A program made the position numbers and the translations under genes. 40,079 bases of DNA from contig JAIBAC010000010.1 of the NCBI GenBank assembly GCA_019695375.1, positions 1 through 40,079 of the forward strand. Direction: 5' to 3'. This DNA is from Acidimicrobiia bacterium (GTDB lineage: Bacteria > Actinomycetota > Acidimicrobiia > UBA2766). Under the pieces are notes generated by a model that saw only the letters and a program-made list of their open reading frames with translations, had not been told where the DNA came from and did not search any database. Positions 24,429-31,455 of the stretch are shown here, piece by piece (within the stretch, counting starts at the first letter, position 1; each line of letters starts with the position of its first letter).

Positions 24429-25741
24429 GCGGCGACCTGATCGTGGGGCCGCCGCCGGGCCCTTTCGCGCCCACCGGCCCGCTGCGGGTTCCCGGCGACA
24501 AGTCGATAGCGCACCGCGCACTGATCCTCGCCGCGCGGGCAACGGGGCCTGCCACGGTGACGGACGCGCCGCCCGGCCTCGATGTCGCCGCGACACGCCG
24601 CTGCATCGAGGCCCTCGGTGCCAAGGTCGTCGCCGACGGGGCGACCCTCACGATCACTCCCGCACCGAGCGGCCACGAGAGGACCGCTGTCGGCCTCGAC
24701 TGCGCGAACTCGGGGACGACCATGCGCCTCCTCTGCGGCGCGCTCGCGGGACGGCCCGGCGCAGCCGTCCTCGACGGCGACGCCTCGCTGCGGCGCCGGC
24801 CGATGCAGCGCGTTACCGAACCCCTCGCAGCGATGGGCGCGCGCATCTCCACCACTGACGGCCACGCCCCGTTGCACGTCGAAGGCGCCGAGCTGCACGG
24901 CATCTCCTACGAGTGCCCTGTGCCTTCGGCGCAGGTGAAGAGCGCGCTCCTGATCGCCGGCCTCGACGCGGGGTCGCCGACGACCGTGACGCTGCCGGGG
25001 CCGAGCCGCGACCACACCGAACGGATGCTCGCCGCGCTCGGGGTACCCGTCGACGTGTCCGCGGACGGACGGACCGTGGCGGTGACCGGCGCCGACCTGC
25101 CCGGGTTCGCCTTGACCGTGCCCGGTGACGTGTCGTCAGCCGCGTTCGTGCTCGGCCTCGCGGCGGTGACCGCGGGCTCGGTACGCGTCGAAGGCGTCGG
25201 CCTGAACCCGTCGCGGACGAGGGTCCTCGACGTCCTCGAGTCGATGGGCTGTTCGGTGCAGGCGACGACGACAGATCAGACCGTGGGCGAACCGCTGGGC
25301 ACCGTGGAGCTCAGTGGGCGTGCGACGCGGGGCTTCGTGCTCGAAGCGGATGCCGTCGCGGACTGCATCGACGAGATCCCGCTCCTCTGCGCCGTGGCGG
25401 CATGCGTCGACGCCGAGTCGGTCGTGCGTGATGCGGAGGAGCTGCGGGTCAAGGAGTCCGACCGCCTCGCGACTATGGCGCGTGGGCTTCGCATGCTCGG
25501 CGCAGAGGTCGACGAGCTCGTCGACGGCCTCCGCATTCGTGGCCGCGTGCGGCGCCGCAGCGGCAGACAGCCCGTACAGGTCATGGCGTCTGGCGACCAT
25601 CGTGTCGCGCTTGCCGCTGCAGTCGCCGGGTGTGCGCTGGGGCCGGTCGAGATCGTCGGCTGGGACGTGGCTGCGGTCAGCTACGCCGAGTTCGCGGACG
25701 TCCTGGCGCAAGCGGGAGCGGTGGTCGGAGACCATGTCTGA
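24425..25741 (+). CDS. aroA: 3-phosphoshikimate 1-carboxyvinyltransferase (EPSP synthase)
   Basis: Sixth step of the shikimate pathway; joins phosphoenolpyruvate and shikimate-3-phosphate. The 438-residue product shows VPGDKSIAHRAL (about 20-31), NSGTTMRL, DASLRRRPMQRV, PSAQVKSALLIAGL, DEIPLLCAVAA and EELRVKESDRL. The RPMxRV and SAQVKSA forms resemble class II (CP4-like) enzymes more than the E. coli type. The GTG at 24425 overlaps the tyrA stop; a GTG one codon earlier is equivalent. The long upstream extension of the frame (to 23249) is a shadow of tyrA. Confidence 0.95.
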   Translation: MSGDLIVGPPPGPFAPTGPLRVPGDKSIAHRALILAARATGPATVTDAPPGLDVAATRRCIEALGAKVVADGATLTITPAPSGHERTAVGLDCANSGTTMRLLCGALAGRPGAAVLDGDASLRRRPMQRVTEPLAAMGARISTTDGHAPLHVEGAELHGISYECPVPSAQVKSALLIAGLDAGSPTTVTLPGPSRDHTERMLAALGVPVDVSADGRTVAVTGADLPGFALTVPGDVSSAAFVLGLAAVTAGSVRVEGVGLNPSRTRVLDVLESMGCSVQATTTDQTVGEPLGTVELSGRATRGFVLEADAVADCIDEIPLLCAVAACVDAESVVRDAEELRVKESDRLATMARGLRMLGAEVDELVDGLRIRGRVRRRSGRQPVQVMASGDHRVALAAAVAGCALGPVEIVGWDVAAVSYAEFADVLAQAGAVVGDHV

Positions 25742-26423
25742 GCCCGTCGCCGTCCTTGCGATCGACGGCCCCGGGGGAGCGGGCAAGTCGACCGTGGCCG
25801 CGCTGGTGGCGCGACTCCTGGGCATGCGCCGCCTCGACACAGGTGCCCTGTACCGGGCGGTGACCGCTGCCGTCCTGCACGAGGGCATCGCTCCTGACGA
25901 CGCCGAGTCGTGCGGAGATGTCGCCGCGCGTGTGCACATCGCGCTCTCCGACGGGCGTGTGAGCGTCGACGGCCGCGACGTCACCACCGAGGTGCGCGGC
26001 GCGGAGGTGACCGCCGCTGTCGCGATGGTGAGTGCGCACCCTCGGGTGCGGCGTGCCCTCGTCGAGCACCAGCGCGAGCTGGCCGCACGCGGTGGGTGGG
26101 TCGTCGAGGGCCGCGACATCGGCACCGTCGTGTTCCCCGACGCGGCGCTCAAGGTCTACCTCACAGCGTCGCCGTCCGTCCGCGCCCGGCGGCGGGCGCG
26201 AGAGATCGGTGAAACGGATCTGGACCGGGTGGAGTCTGAGATCAGACGACGTGACACCGCGGACTCGACGCGTCCGGACTCGCCGCTGCGCCCCGCCGAC
26301 GATGCGGTCACCGTCGTCACCGACGACCTCACGGCGGATGAGGTCGCCGCGGAGATCGCGACCCTTTGGAGGCACCGGTGGGACCAGTCGGGACGGACGT
26401 GGACGACGCGGACCGAAGGCTGA
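25734..26423 (+). CDS. cmk: Cytidylate kinase
   Basis: Phosphorylates CMP and dCMP; 229 residues, typical length. The P-loop is DGPGGAGKST (about 10-19), followed by LDTGALYRAVT and the NMP-binding region, VEGRDIGTVVFPDA, and the LID segment with RRRAREIGE. It overlaps aroA by 8 nt. The scpA-scpB-rluB-cmk order is the common actinobacterial arrangement, here with aroH-tyrA-aroA inserted before cmk. An upstream frame extension to 25314 is a shadow of aroA. Confidence 0.95.
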   Translation: MSEPVAVLAIDGPGGAGKSTVAALVARLLGMRRLDTGALYRAVTAAVLHEGIAPDDAESCGDVAARVHIALSDGRVSVDGRDVTTEVRGAEVTAAVAMVSAHPRVRRALVEHQRELAARGGWVVEGRDIGTVVFPDAALKVYLTASPSVRARRRAREIGETDLDRVESEIRRRDTADSTRPDSPLRPADDAVTVVTDDLTADEVAAEIATLWRHRWDQSGRTWTTRTEG

Positions 26424-27106
26424 CCCGCAAGACGAGGCGCCCGGCGCCGGAGGACCAGCCGATCCTGCTCGACCAGCACCGCACCTACAAGGTCCTGCGC
26501 GCGCTGTCGGTGCCTGCGTACAAGTTCCTGTGGGGGCTGCAGGTCGAGGGAGCGCACCGGGTCCCGGTGGACGGACCGGTCATCATCGCAGCCAACCACC
26601 GCTCGAACTTCGACTCGGCCGTGCTGCCCCGCATCACGCACCGGCCCGTCAACTTCATGGCCAAGAGCGAGTTCTTCGCGACCCCGGGCCTGTCGCGCTT
26701 CCTCGGCCACATCGGCGCCTTCCCCGTCGATCGCGGCCGCCCCGACAAGGCCGCCACCGCACATGCGCTCGCGGTGCTCCGCGCCGGCGGTGTGCTCGCC
26801 GTCTATCCCGAGGGGACCAGGTGCACCGGCCGCGAGATCGGGCCCGTCCAGCGCGGCCCGGTCTGGCTGGCCCAGCGTGCCGACGCGCAGATCCTGCCCG
26901 TCGGGATCGGTGGCAGCGAGTTCACCCAGGTCAAGGGGTCCAAACGCATACATCGGATGCGGATCCGCATCGTCGTGGGCGACCCGCTGCCCCCACCTGT
27001 GTCGCGGAGCCGGGAGGCGCTCGCATCGCGGAGCACCGAGGTCGTCAAGGCCATCGGGGAGCTCTTCCTCGAAGCCGGTGGCCCGGGGCCGATCCCGTTC
27101 CGCTGA
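26378..27106 (+). CDS. 1-acyl-sn-glycerol-3-phosphate acyltransferase (PlsC family)
   Basis: Membrane-associated acyltransferase that makes phosphatidic acid; 242 residues. Motif I is N-H-x4-D (NHRSNFD, about 69-75), motif III FPEGT appears as VYPEGTRC, and PVGIGGSEF marks the last motif. The GTG at 26378 has ggagg 5 nt upstream (26368-26372), better placed than the in-frame TTG at 26366. It overlaps the end of cmk. In many actinobacteria this gene sits between cmk and der; here der is 8.7 kb further on. Confidence 0.92.
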   Translation: MGPVGTDVDDADRRLTRKTRRPAPEDQPILLDQHRTYKVLRALSVPAYKFLWGLQVEGAHRVPVDGPVIIAANHRSNFDSAVLPRITHRPVNFMAKSEFFATPGLSRFLGHIGAFPVDRGRPDKAATAHALAVLRAGGVLAVYPEGTRCTGREIGPVQRGPVWLAQRADAQILPVGIGGSEFTQVKGSKRIHRMRIRIVVGDPLPPPVSRSREALASRSTEVVKAIGELFLEAGGPGPIPFR

Positions 27107-27146
27107 TCCCATCCCAGGGCCGTTCGTCGTAGCACGAACAGGGATC
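27105..27146 (+). terminator. Nested inverted repeat after plsC
   Basis: Outer arms gatccc (27105-27110) and gggatc (27141-27146) enclose inner arms gttcgt (27122-27127) and acgaac (27134-27139). The structure begins at the plsC stop codon, so a terminator for the nine-gene operon is likely; the inner dyad could also be an operator. The remaining bases to 27269 show no clear promoter. Confidence 0.4.
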
Positions 27147-27269
27147 TTCGCGGCAATACCGGACACACCTCCTCAAGATTGGCTGATCTAGGTCGATCTA
27201 CCCATAGGGATGTGGGATGGGGGCAACGTGGGACACGCCGGGGCGGGCTGGACGACCCGGAGCGACCAC

Positions 27270-28481
27270 TTGCACTCACGACGAGACCTACTCAAGGGCA
27301 TTGCGGCGGGGGCCGCAGCGGCTGTCGCAGCACCGATGGGGGCAGCCATCGGCGCCACCGTCACCCCTGAGAACCAGACTCCGGGCAGTGCCGACTGCAC
27401 CCCCGTGGTGGGCAGCGGCTCACCCCGCGCTGGATGGTGCGTGTACGACCACAGTGCGATAGATGCCGCCCACTTCGCAGCGCTGAGGGCATTGCGGCCC
27501 ACGATCCTGAGGTGGTTCGTTTCGTGGGACCGCTACCACCTCCAGCCGCGCAGCGGCGGCAACGGCGGTCTCGTGGCACCTCCGGACTGGCTCAACGGCC
27601 CGTACCGGGAGTTCTTCGAGGAGCTCGCTCCCTCGACCCTGAACCCGAGGGGTACGACGCTCGTCGTGCAGATGCAGGTGAAGGGCCCGAGCTGGGAGGG
27701 TGACAGCCAACCGTCCCAGAACCCGGGCACGAAATGGGCGCGTTGGGACCAGTTCTACGGCCGGCAGTACCCGGACCGCTTCGGTGTCGCCGCGACCTAC
27801 GGAGCGTTCGTCAAAGGTCTCGACGCGGCGCTCGCGTCCATGAACGTGGACGTCATCTGGGAGGCATGGAACGAAGCCGACCTGCGCGGTCAGCTCGGTG
27901 CCAGCGGCGCGGCCGAGAACTTTCTCGATCCCTGGTACGTGAACCCGTTCAACCTGTTCAACGGAGTGCCGTGGTACTACTGGTCGGGAGGCGCCGGCGA
28001 GCTCTGGCACTCCCTCTATCAACAGCTGCCCAGGGCCGGCTGGGGGACGAGCGGGCTCGTCAAGCCGAACTGGGTGCAGCGCACAGCCCAGTTCCCGGAG
28101 GTGGGCTACCTGGGCCTGCACCGGTACTTCCCCTACGGTGCCATCACCGCCACGAACTTCGTCAAGGACATCGAGAAGATGGTCACGGCGTGGGACCAGG
28201 CAGCCCCGCATCTGCCCAAGCGCAAGGTGTTCCTGGGGGAGTGCGGCATCGGTACGACGGTCCAGGACACCAACCTGCAGTTCGCCGCGACTCTGTTCAG
28301 GCGCCACGAGGCGCTGTCGCAGGCGAACGAGGACCCTGCCTCGCCCCTGTACGGCCGGTATGTCGGCACGACCGCTCACAGCGGTGGGCGCGGGGTGCGG
28401 TCGACGTGGGAGCTCGACCCCGCTGACCCCGCTGCCGCCTGGTGGCAGTACAAGTCCGGGTACGAGCAGTACACGGCCTGA
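27270..28481 (+). CDS. Tat-exported glycosidase-like protein 1
   Basis: A 403-residue secreted protein. A twin-arginine signal (SRRDLLK at residues 3-9, then an Ala/Gly-rich hydrophobic stretch) directs it to the Tat system. The body looks like a clan GH-A (beta/alpha)8 glycoside hydrolase: IRW-type strand PTILRWFVSWDR, acid/base candidate Glu202 in WEAWNEAD (the Asn-Glu motif), and nucleophile candidate Glu324 in VFLGECG. The family and substrate are not recognised. The TTG at 27270 was preferred over ATG 27210 because it aligns exactly with the start of the paralogue at 28671 (both 403 residues, both with SRR at positions 3-5) and has cggag upstream. Confidence 0.75.
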   Translation: MHSRRDLLKGIAAGAAAAVAAPMGAAIGATVTPENQTPGSADCTPVVGSGSPRAGWCVYDHSAIDAAHFAALRALRPTILRWFVSWDRYHLQPRSGGNGGLVAPPDWLNGPYREFFEELAPSTLNPRGTTLVVQMQVKGPSWEGDSQPSQNPGTKWARWDQFYGRQYPDRFGVAATYGAFVKGLDAALASMNVDVIWEAWNEADLRGQLGASGAAENFLDPWYVNPFNLFNGVPWYYWSGGAGELWHSLYQQLPRAGWGTSGLVKPNWVQRTAQFPEVGYLGLHRYFPYGAITATNFVKDIEKMVTAWDQAAPHLPKRKVFLGECGIGTTVQDTNLQFAATLFRRHEALSQANEDPASPLYGRYVGTTAHSGGRGVRSTWELDPADPAAAWWQYKSGYEQYTA

Positions 28482-28597
28482 GGGCGGACCTTCGGCACTA
28501 CGACCGCCGAGGCCTGCCGTTCTCACGGACCCTTCAGGAAATGTCTCAGACGCGGGACAATCGCGTCGACGATCTCGGCGCTGAAGTGGCCTTGATG

Positions 28598-28603
28598 TAC
28601 CGT
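28598..28603 (+). promoter_or_regulatory. Weak candidate -10 element before the second glycosidase-like gene
   Basis: TACCGT fits TAnnnT and would give a leader of about 60 nt. No -35 box is evident. The 189-nt gap between the two paralogues otherwise shows only GC-rich sequence with a pyrimidine-rich run near 28630-28650. Confidence 0.2.
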
Positions 28604-28670
28604 CGAAGGTGGTGTCGGGCTCTCCCCGCCCGGGCACCCTCCTCCCCCCAGCCCCGGATCGGTCCCTCCC

Positions 28671-29882
28671 ATGCAATCTCGTCGTCTGTTCCTGAAAGGC
28701 GTCGCGGCCGGTGCCGCAAGCGCCGCTGGCATGTCCGCTGTCGGTGGAGGCCTGCTGGCAGCGAGTCCAGCCGCGCAGGCGGCCGATGACCCGGCGTGCG
28801 CGCCCCAGATCGCCCCGACACCGACGGCTTCGCCCCGCGCTGGATGGAACGTCTACGACTCCGAGGCCATCGATCCCGTTCACCTGTCGGCGCTGCAGCA
28901 GCTTCGCCCCACGATCCTGCGCTGGTTCGTGTCCTGGGACCGCCACCACATACTCGGCGCCGACGAGGCCGACGGGATCCCGGCTCCGCCGGATTGGCTC
29001 AACGGTCCCTACCGTGCCTTTCTCGATCTGTGCCAGGCATCGACCGCGAACCCACGCGGCACGACCCTGGTCGTCCAGTTCACCTGCAAGGAACCCGGCT
29101 GGACCGGAGACGGCTGGCCGACCGGGCGACCGGGCACCACGTGGGCGCGCAAGGACCGGTGGCTGGGCTCCATGTACCCCGACCGCTACGGCATAGCCCC
29201 GACCTACGGCGCGTTCGTGAGGTCCGTCAAAGCGGCCATGGACGAACTCGGCATCGACGCCCACTACGGGGCGTGGAACGAGCCCGACCTGCGCACCAGC
29301 GTCGGCGTTCGGTATGCAACACAGAACTTCGTGGAGCCCTGGGCTGTGAACCCGTTCGACCTCGCCCGCGGTGCTCCGTACCACAACTGGTCCGGCGGGG
29401 CCGGTCCGCTGTGGCAGGAACTGCATGCGCAGCTCCCGGGGTCGTCGATGACGACGAGCGGGATCATCTTCCCCGAGTGGATCACGCGCACTGCGGAGCT
29501 GGCAGGAGTCGGGGTCATCGACATCCACCTCTACGACGCGTCGTCGGACCCGCAGCAGTACGTCACACGTTGTGAGGAGCAGGTGCAGGCCTGGGACGAC
29601 GCCGCGCCCGGCCTCGCCAGGCGCAAGGTCCTCCTCGGTGAGGCTGCCACCGACTTCGCGTTGGCGCACACGGTGTCGAGCGCGGCGTGGCTGTGGCAGC
29701 GTCACGAGGCGCTGTCGCAGGCCAACGAGAACTCGGCGTCTCCGCTCTACGGCCGCTACCTGGGCATGTGCAGCCACTCCGGGAAATCGACAGCGGACGC
29801 TCCGGCGCCGTGGCAGCTCGCGCCGACCGATCCCGCTGCAGGGTGGTGGCAGTACAACCCTGCATACGCTTCCTTCACCTGA
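28671..29882 (+). CDS. Tat-exported glycosidase-like protein 2
   Basis: Tandem paralogue of the preceding protein, also 403 residues. The signal peptide has SRRLFLK at 3-9 and a probable cleavage after AAQA near residue 37. Shared blocks include SPRAGW, LRPTILRWFVSWDR, PPDWLNGPYR, NPRGTTLVVQ, PTYGAFV, RHEALSQANE, SPLYGRY and DPAAxWWQY. The putative catalytic pair is Glu204 in AWNEPD (the classical clan GH-A NEP) and Glu324 in VLLGEAA. Conservation of both glutamates in both copies argues that both are active enzymes. Substrate unknown; polysaccharide or glycoconjugate hydrolysis outside the cell is inferred. Confidence 0.78.
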   Translation: MQSRRLFLKGVAAGAASAAGMSAVGGGLLAASPAAQAADDPACAPQIAPTPTASPRAGWNVYDSEAIDPVHLSALQQLRPTILRWFVSWDRHHILGADEADGIPAPPDWLNGPYRAFLDLCQASTANPRGTTLVVQFTCKEPGWTGDGWPTGRPGTTWARKDRWLGSMYPDRYGIAPTYGAFVRSVKAAMDELGIDAHYGAWNEPDLRTSVGVRYATQNFVEPWAVNPFDLARGAPYHNWSGGAGPLWQELHAQLPGSSMTTSGIIFPEWITRTAELAGVGVIDIHLYDASSDPQQYVTRCEEQVQAWDDAAPGLARRKVLLGEAATDFALAHTVSSAAWLWQRHEALSQANENSASPLYGRYLGMCSHSGKSTADAPAPWQLAPTDPAAGWWQYNPAYASFT

Positions 29883-29892
29883 GCTCCCGCCT

Positions 29893-29898
29893 TATGGT
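29893..29898 (+). promoter_or_regulatory. Candidate -10 element for the carotenoid oxygenase gene
   Basis: TATGGT fits TAnnnT and lies just after the stop of the second glycosidase-like gene. Initiation about 7 nt downstream gives a leader of about 29 nt with gggagtg before the ATG at 29934. Confidence 0.4.
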
Positions 29899-29933
29899 GT
29901 GCGGTGTCCGAGGAGCCGCACCCGGGAGTGACG

Positions 29934-31295
29934 ATGACCGCCGCCGACACCACCAACGCCCAGCTCTCCTATGTGGAGGGGTCCCTCGCTCCCGTCGCCG
30001 AGGAGCTCACGCTCACCGACCTCGACGTGAGCGGCTCCCTGCCGGCAGACCTGTGCGGACGATACGTCCGCAACGGACCGAACCCCATCGGTGCGGACCC
30101 GGCCGCCTACCACTGGTTCACCGGCTACGGGATGGTCCACGGGGTGCGCCTCGAGGACGGCGAGGCACGCTGGTACCGCAACCGCTACGTCCGTACCGCT
30201 GCGGTGTCCGAAGCGCTGGGCGAGGCCCCGATCGACGGACCGCAGCCGCCCGAGGGAGCGGGAGCGTCGGTGAACACCAACGTGATCCGCATCGCCGGGC
30301 GCACGCTCGCGCTGGTGGAGGCGGGCGCGTTCCCGATCGAGCTGTCCGAGGATCTCACCAGTGTGGGCGGCTGCGACTTCGACGGCACCCTCATGGGCGC
30401 CTACACCGCGCATCCCGCGTATGAGCCTGCTGCTCGCAGCTGGCACGCGATGACCTACTTCTGGCCGGAAGAGGGTGTCCGCTACCTCGTGGTCGGCCCC
30501 GAAGGCCGTGTGACCCACAACGAGTTCCTCGACCTCGGTGAGCGCATAATGCTCCACGATACGGCGCTCACGTCGTCGCGAGTTCTCGTGTTCGACATGC
30601 CGGTGACGTTCAACGTCGAAGCGGCGATGTCGGGTGCGACGTTCCCGTACCGGTGGAACCCCGAGCGCCCGGCGCGTGTCGGCGCGATCCCGCTGCGTGG
30701 CTCCGCTGACGAGATCAGTTGGTGCGAGGTACCCCAGTGCTACGTGTTCCACTCGGCCAACGCCCGTGACCTCGACGGCGATCGGGTGTCCATCGACGTC
30801 GTGCGCTGGCCGCGCATGTTCGACACCGACCCCCTCGGTCCCAACGAAGGCGTGTCGACGCTGGAGCGCTGGGTCCTCGACTTCGGGCGCGGCCGGGCCA
30901 CGACCGAGGTGCTCGACGATCGCATGCAGGAGTTCCCCCGCTACGACTACCGCCGCAGCGGCACCGAGAACCGGCACGCCTACGCCATCGCCATGGACGG
31001 CGCCGTCAGGAACGCGACAGCGCTGCTGTGCCACGACCTCGTCGCCGGAACCACCGCCGAGGTCTCCTTCGGCCCCGGTACTGCACCTCACGAGTTCGTC
31101 TTCGTGCCGCGTGCGGGCGCGGCAGCCGACGACGAGACCGACGGGTGGCTTGTCGGCTACGTCTCCGACCGCGCAGCCGGGACGACCGACCTCGTGGTGG
31201 TCGGCGCCGCCGACCCCGGCGCCGGCCCTGTCGCCCGCGTCCACATCCCCGCACGCATCCCGGACGGCTTCCACGGCAACTGGATCAGCGACTGA
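29934..31295 (+). CDS. Carotenoid oxygenase family (RPE65/lignostilbene dioxygenase-like) protein
   Basis: Non-haem iron dioxygenase that cleaves carbon-carbon double bonds of carotenoids, apocarotenoids or stilbenes. The 453-residue product has all four iron-binding histidines: His160 (TAHPAY), His208 (MLHDTAL), His273 (VFHSAN) and His447 (FHGNW), plus the N-terminal RNGPNP block. No signal peptide, so it is cytoplasmic or membrane-associated. The ATG at 29934 has gggagtg upstream; the in-frame GTG at 29904 lacks a ribosome binding site. No carotenoid biosynthesis gene is nearby, so the substrate is open. Confidence 0.92.
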   Translation: MTAADTTNAQLSYVEGSLAPVAEELTLTDLDVSGSLPADLCGRYVRNGPNPIGADPAAYHWFTGYGMVHGVRLEDGEARWYRNRYVRTAAVSEALGEAPIDGPQPPEGAGASVNTNVIRIAGRTLALVEAGAFPIELSEDLTSVGGCDFDGTLMGAYTAHPAYEPAARSWHAMTYFWPEEGVRYLVVGPEGRVTHNEFLDLGERIMLHDTALTSSRVLVFDMPVTFNVEAAMSGATFPYRWNPERPARVGAIPLRGSADEISWCEVPQCYVFHSANARDLDGDRVSIDVVRWPRMFDTDPLGPNEGVSTLERWVLDFGRGRATTEVLDDRMQEFPRYDYRRSGTENRHAYAIAMDGAVRNATALLCHDLVAGTTAEVSFGPGTAPHEFVFVPRAGAAADDETDGWLVGYVSDRAAGTTDLVVVGAADPGAGPVARVHIPARIPDGFHGNWISD

Positions 31296-31299
31296 CCAG

Positions 31300-31333
31300 C
31301 GACCCGCGGCCCGCGGGACACGGTCGCGGGTCG
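31300..31333 (+). terminator. Hairpin after the carotenoid oxygenase gene
   Basis: Perfect 9-bp arms cgacccgcg (31300-31308) and cgcgggtcg (31325-31333), beginning 5 nt after the stop codon. The loop contains the small palindrome ccgcgg. Likely a terminator without a T-run. Confidence 0.5.
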
Positions 31334-31338
31334 GCGAA

Positions 31339-31440
31339 CTCGGCGCGCAGATGCACGTCTAGTCCGGACTCGGCGCGAGGACGGCACCATGGTGCCGTCC
31401 TCGCGCCGAGACGTCGGATCGTGTCCGGATGCGCGCCGAG
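31339..31440. repeat. Large symmetric palindromic element between convergent genes
   Basis: A 102-nt element centred at 31389/31390. The core, 31369-31410, is a perfect 42-nt palindrome whose 20-base arm is ctcggcgcgaggacggcacc. On each side a non-complementary 19-nt segment separates the core from an outer pair of 11-bp arms, ctcggcgcgca (31339-31349) and tgcgcgccgag (31430-31440), at equal distance from the centre. The 9-nt motif ctcggcgcg therefore occurs twice in each arm. It lies between the stops of the carotenoid oxygenase gene (+) and the sulfurylase gene (-), so it could act as a two-way terminator, or be a REP- or MITE-like repeat. Confidence 0.8.
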
Positions 31441-31455
31441 ATTCCGGCGAACGGC

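Noticed and set aside
27420-29777. 785-codon minus-strand open frame opposite the glycosidase-like pair
   Set aside because: It mirrors the duplicated plus-strand genes and so shows apparent internal repeats; no start signal or motif of its own, while the plus-strand products have signal peptides and conserved catalytic residues.
31300-31455. Small RNA gene between the convergent genes
   Set aside because: The strong secondary structure is explained by a terminator hairpin plus the large palindrome; no separate promoter is visible.
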